This document shows, piece after piece, positions 62,520 to 64,000 of a stretch of DNA of 64,000 nucleotides; position 1 is the stretch's first letter, and every line of letters starts with the position of its first letter. The DNA comes from Lamellibrachia satsuma (Eukaryota > Annelida > Polychaeta > Sabellida > Siboglinidae). The notes beneath the pieces are model-generated. The model ran no database searches, was not told the origin of the DNA, and was given only the letters and a program-made list of their open reading frames with translations. A program made the position numbers and the translations under genes. Location: positions 7,821,016 to 7,885,015 of the forward strand of contig BSQZ01000021.1 of the NCBI GenBank assembly GCA_033239005.1, written 5' to 3'.

Positions 62520-64000
62520 GTATGCAACAGAAAAAGTTAATTCATGAAATCGTATCCGGAATCAAATGCGGAGTCTGAATGAGTAAGTAGAACCCGCTGG
62601 AAGTATAGCTGCTAGAGTAGTAGTGGATGTGCGTGGTCGACGTAGTCGTAGAGTCTAGTTTCGTCACCGTAAATCACGTGCCATTTTTTGTGTAGTGAGC
62701 TCACACAGTCTGAATAATAAGCTTCATTGGGGCTTCACCCGTATAGGGTTGCCTGAATAATAACACACCTGTACATATTTCAACGGGTGGGAAAAATTAA
62801 GAGACAAAATTTTAGAAAATATAGGCTCTAAAATGTTTCAAACGAAGAAATTCTAGAAAAAAAATAAAACATTCTCCACAGTTTTCATATTAAATGCAAC
62901 ATTTGTAGAGCACATACAGTCACTTCTAACGTAATATTTCATATTTTATTTAATTAAATATTTGATGTTGCAAATATTATTTGTATGAAAATTATGTGGT
63001 CGATATTAGATGTTATGCGCATGCGCAACTACAAGGGGACATCTCATTGCATGTCATTGTAAATATAATTTAATTTAAAAGAATGCATGGGTTGAGTTAT
63101 CTGTCGTTTGCTGAGCAAAGGTTATTGTTTTTGTAATTAAAACATACTGATGATATTGCATGTAATGCGCATCTTTAAAGGGACAATTCATTGTATGTCA
63201 ATATAATTAAATTATTAATATCATTAAATTTAAAAGAACGCAGGAGTTAAATTATCTTTTGTTTGGTGAACAAAGTTTTTTTTTTGTTATTATGCTGATA
63301 TTGCATGTCTGGTTTCCTTCTGATGGGGAGGGGTATTGTTGGGAGGGAGGGAGGTATTCTGTGTTGTCCGTTTTTGCAGCAATATCCTGCAGAGAAATTG
63401 TGATGTAGTACCGCCTTGCCAGTGATTAATGGGAAGAAGATATAGCTCAGAAACAATTTTAATTGTTCATATTAAATAGCATTAATTACTTTCTCATAAT
63501 ACACGTGAATTAGAAGCATCCTTTCATCGCGCATAAACACATTCAACAAAATATATAACATTAATTTACATATTAATAATGTAATCAATGTGCTACACTA
63601 TTGTAACTGCTAGTGTGATTTTAATGTGTAATAAATAAAACACAACAGTTTACAGTTATAAATTAGCTTTCTTAGAGGGATGGAGTCGTCATAGAGTATT
63701 CAGTATCCTTGCCACAATAATTACATAAAAACAGAAATGTATTATCATTATGGGACTACATAACTTTTCATTATCATTACAATCCATCATTGTCAGTTTC
63801 ATTATCATTACCAACAATGGCCAATTATATGTAAAGAACTCCATGAATCAACTATTGTAAAAGTTTCTTATATTTATTTGAATGAAAATGTTGCAAAGTA
63901 ACAATGGTGTTTTAAAGCTGTCTGCTGGTGTAACTCATACTGCTGCTTGGCGGGTTTATTGATACAGATGTTAAAGACAGTAAGCTTACCCCTGGTCTGG
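62520..64000. other. No recognised gene
   Basis: AT-rich. 63010-63155 and 63156-63300 are two degenerate copies of a ~148-bp unit (AATGCGCAT, TTTAAAAGAA, GCAGG/GCATGG, CTGATATTGCATG). The rest shows no gene or transposon end. Confidence 0.5.

Overview
This is eukaryotic nuclear DNA from an invertebrate, most probably a lophotrochozoan such as a bivalve mollusc. The evidence is AT-rich DNA with spliced genes, long (TA)n and (CGCA)n arrays, a small cluster of inhibitor-of-apoptosis (IAP/BIRC) paralogs of the kind expanded in bivalves, and a dense mix of CR1/Jockey-like LINEs, Ty3/gypsy elements, MULE, Kolobok-like and hAT-like DNA transposons. The species is inference; no mitochondrial, rRNA or intact tRNA gene was seen.

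The host genes I can support are three IAP genes. IAP-A (minus, 7601 to 805) has two exons in the window: BIR1+BIR2, then the first half of BIR3; the rest lies beyond the left edge. IAP-B (plus, 27534 to 31209) has five exons with three BIR domains and a RING, but a 17-nt net insertion shifts the frame between BIR1 and BIR2. IAP-C (minus, 57854 to 52769) has three exons and encodes a 444-residue protein with two BIRs, a polyalanine linker and a RING; the BIR3 exons are missing. Exon phases agree in all three, BIR2 is nearly identical at the DNA level, and about 195 bp upstream of B and C is conserved. Fragments of further IAP copies (a BIR1 start at 59162, its inverted flank at 60306-60500, an orphan linker exon at 59980-60053) show that the locus has been rearranged.

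Layout: 1-7.9 kb IAP-A with a LINE in its intron and a 169-bp tandem duplication over its start; 8.2-10.1 kb palindromic repeats and microsatellites; 11.0-13.7 kb a LINE carrying a gypsy 5' fragment and a short dispersed repeat; 14.0-18.8 kb a long minus-strand LINE with a TTAA-flanked Kolobok-like element in its 3' region; 22.3-25.5 kb a gypsy element with a 5-bp target duplication and a well kept gag-pol; 25.76-26.11 kb a hAT MITE; 27.3-31.2 kb IAP-B; 31.5-33.0 kb minisatellites; 33.2-37.4 kb LINE and transposase relics; 40.1-45.2 kb a LINE with an esterase ORF1, then a gypsy copy in which host-like coding sequence sits between reverse transcriptase and integrase, then another LINE piece; 47.3-51.5 kb a nearly intact MULE inside a LINE; 52.6-58.1 kb IAP-C; 58.1-62.5 kb duplicated IAP pieces and a 2-kb foldback element; the last 1.5 kb holds no recognised gene.

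IAP proteins bind caspases or IAP-antagonist peptides through BIR domains and ubiquitinate targets through the RING, so the three genes are variants of one activity with different BIR content. Most of the remaining sequence is nested mobile DNA in different states of decay; several insertions can be ordered because target-site duplications or split LINE reading frames survive.
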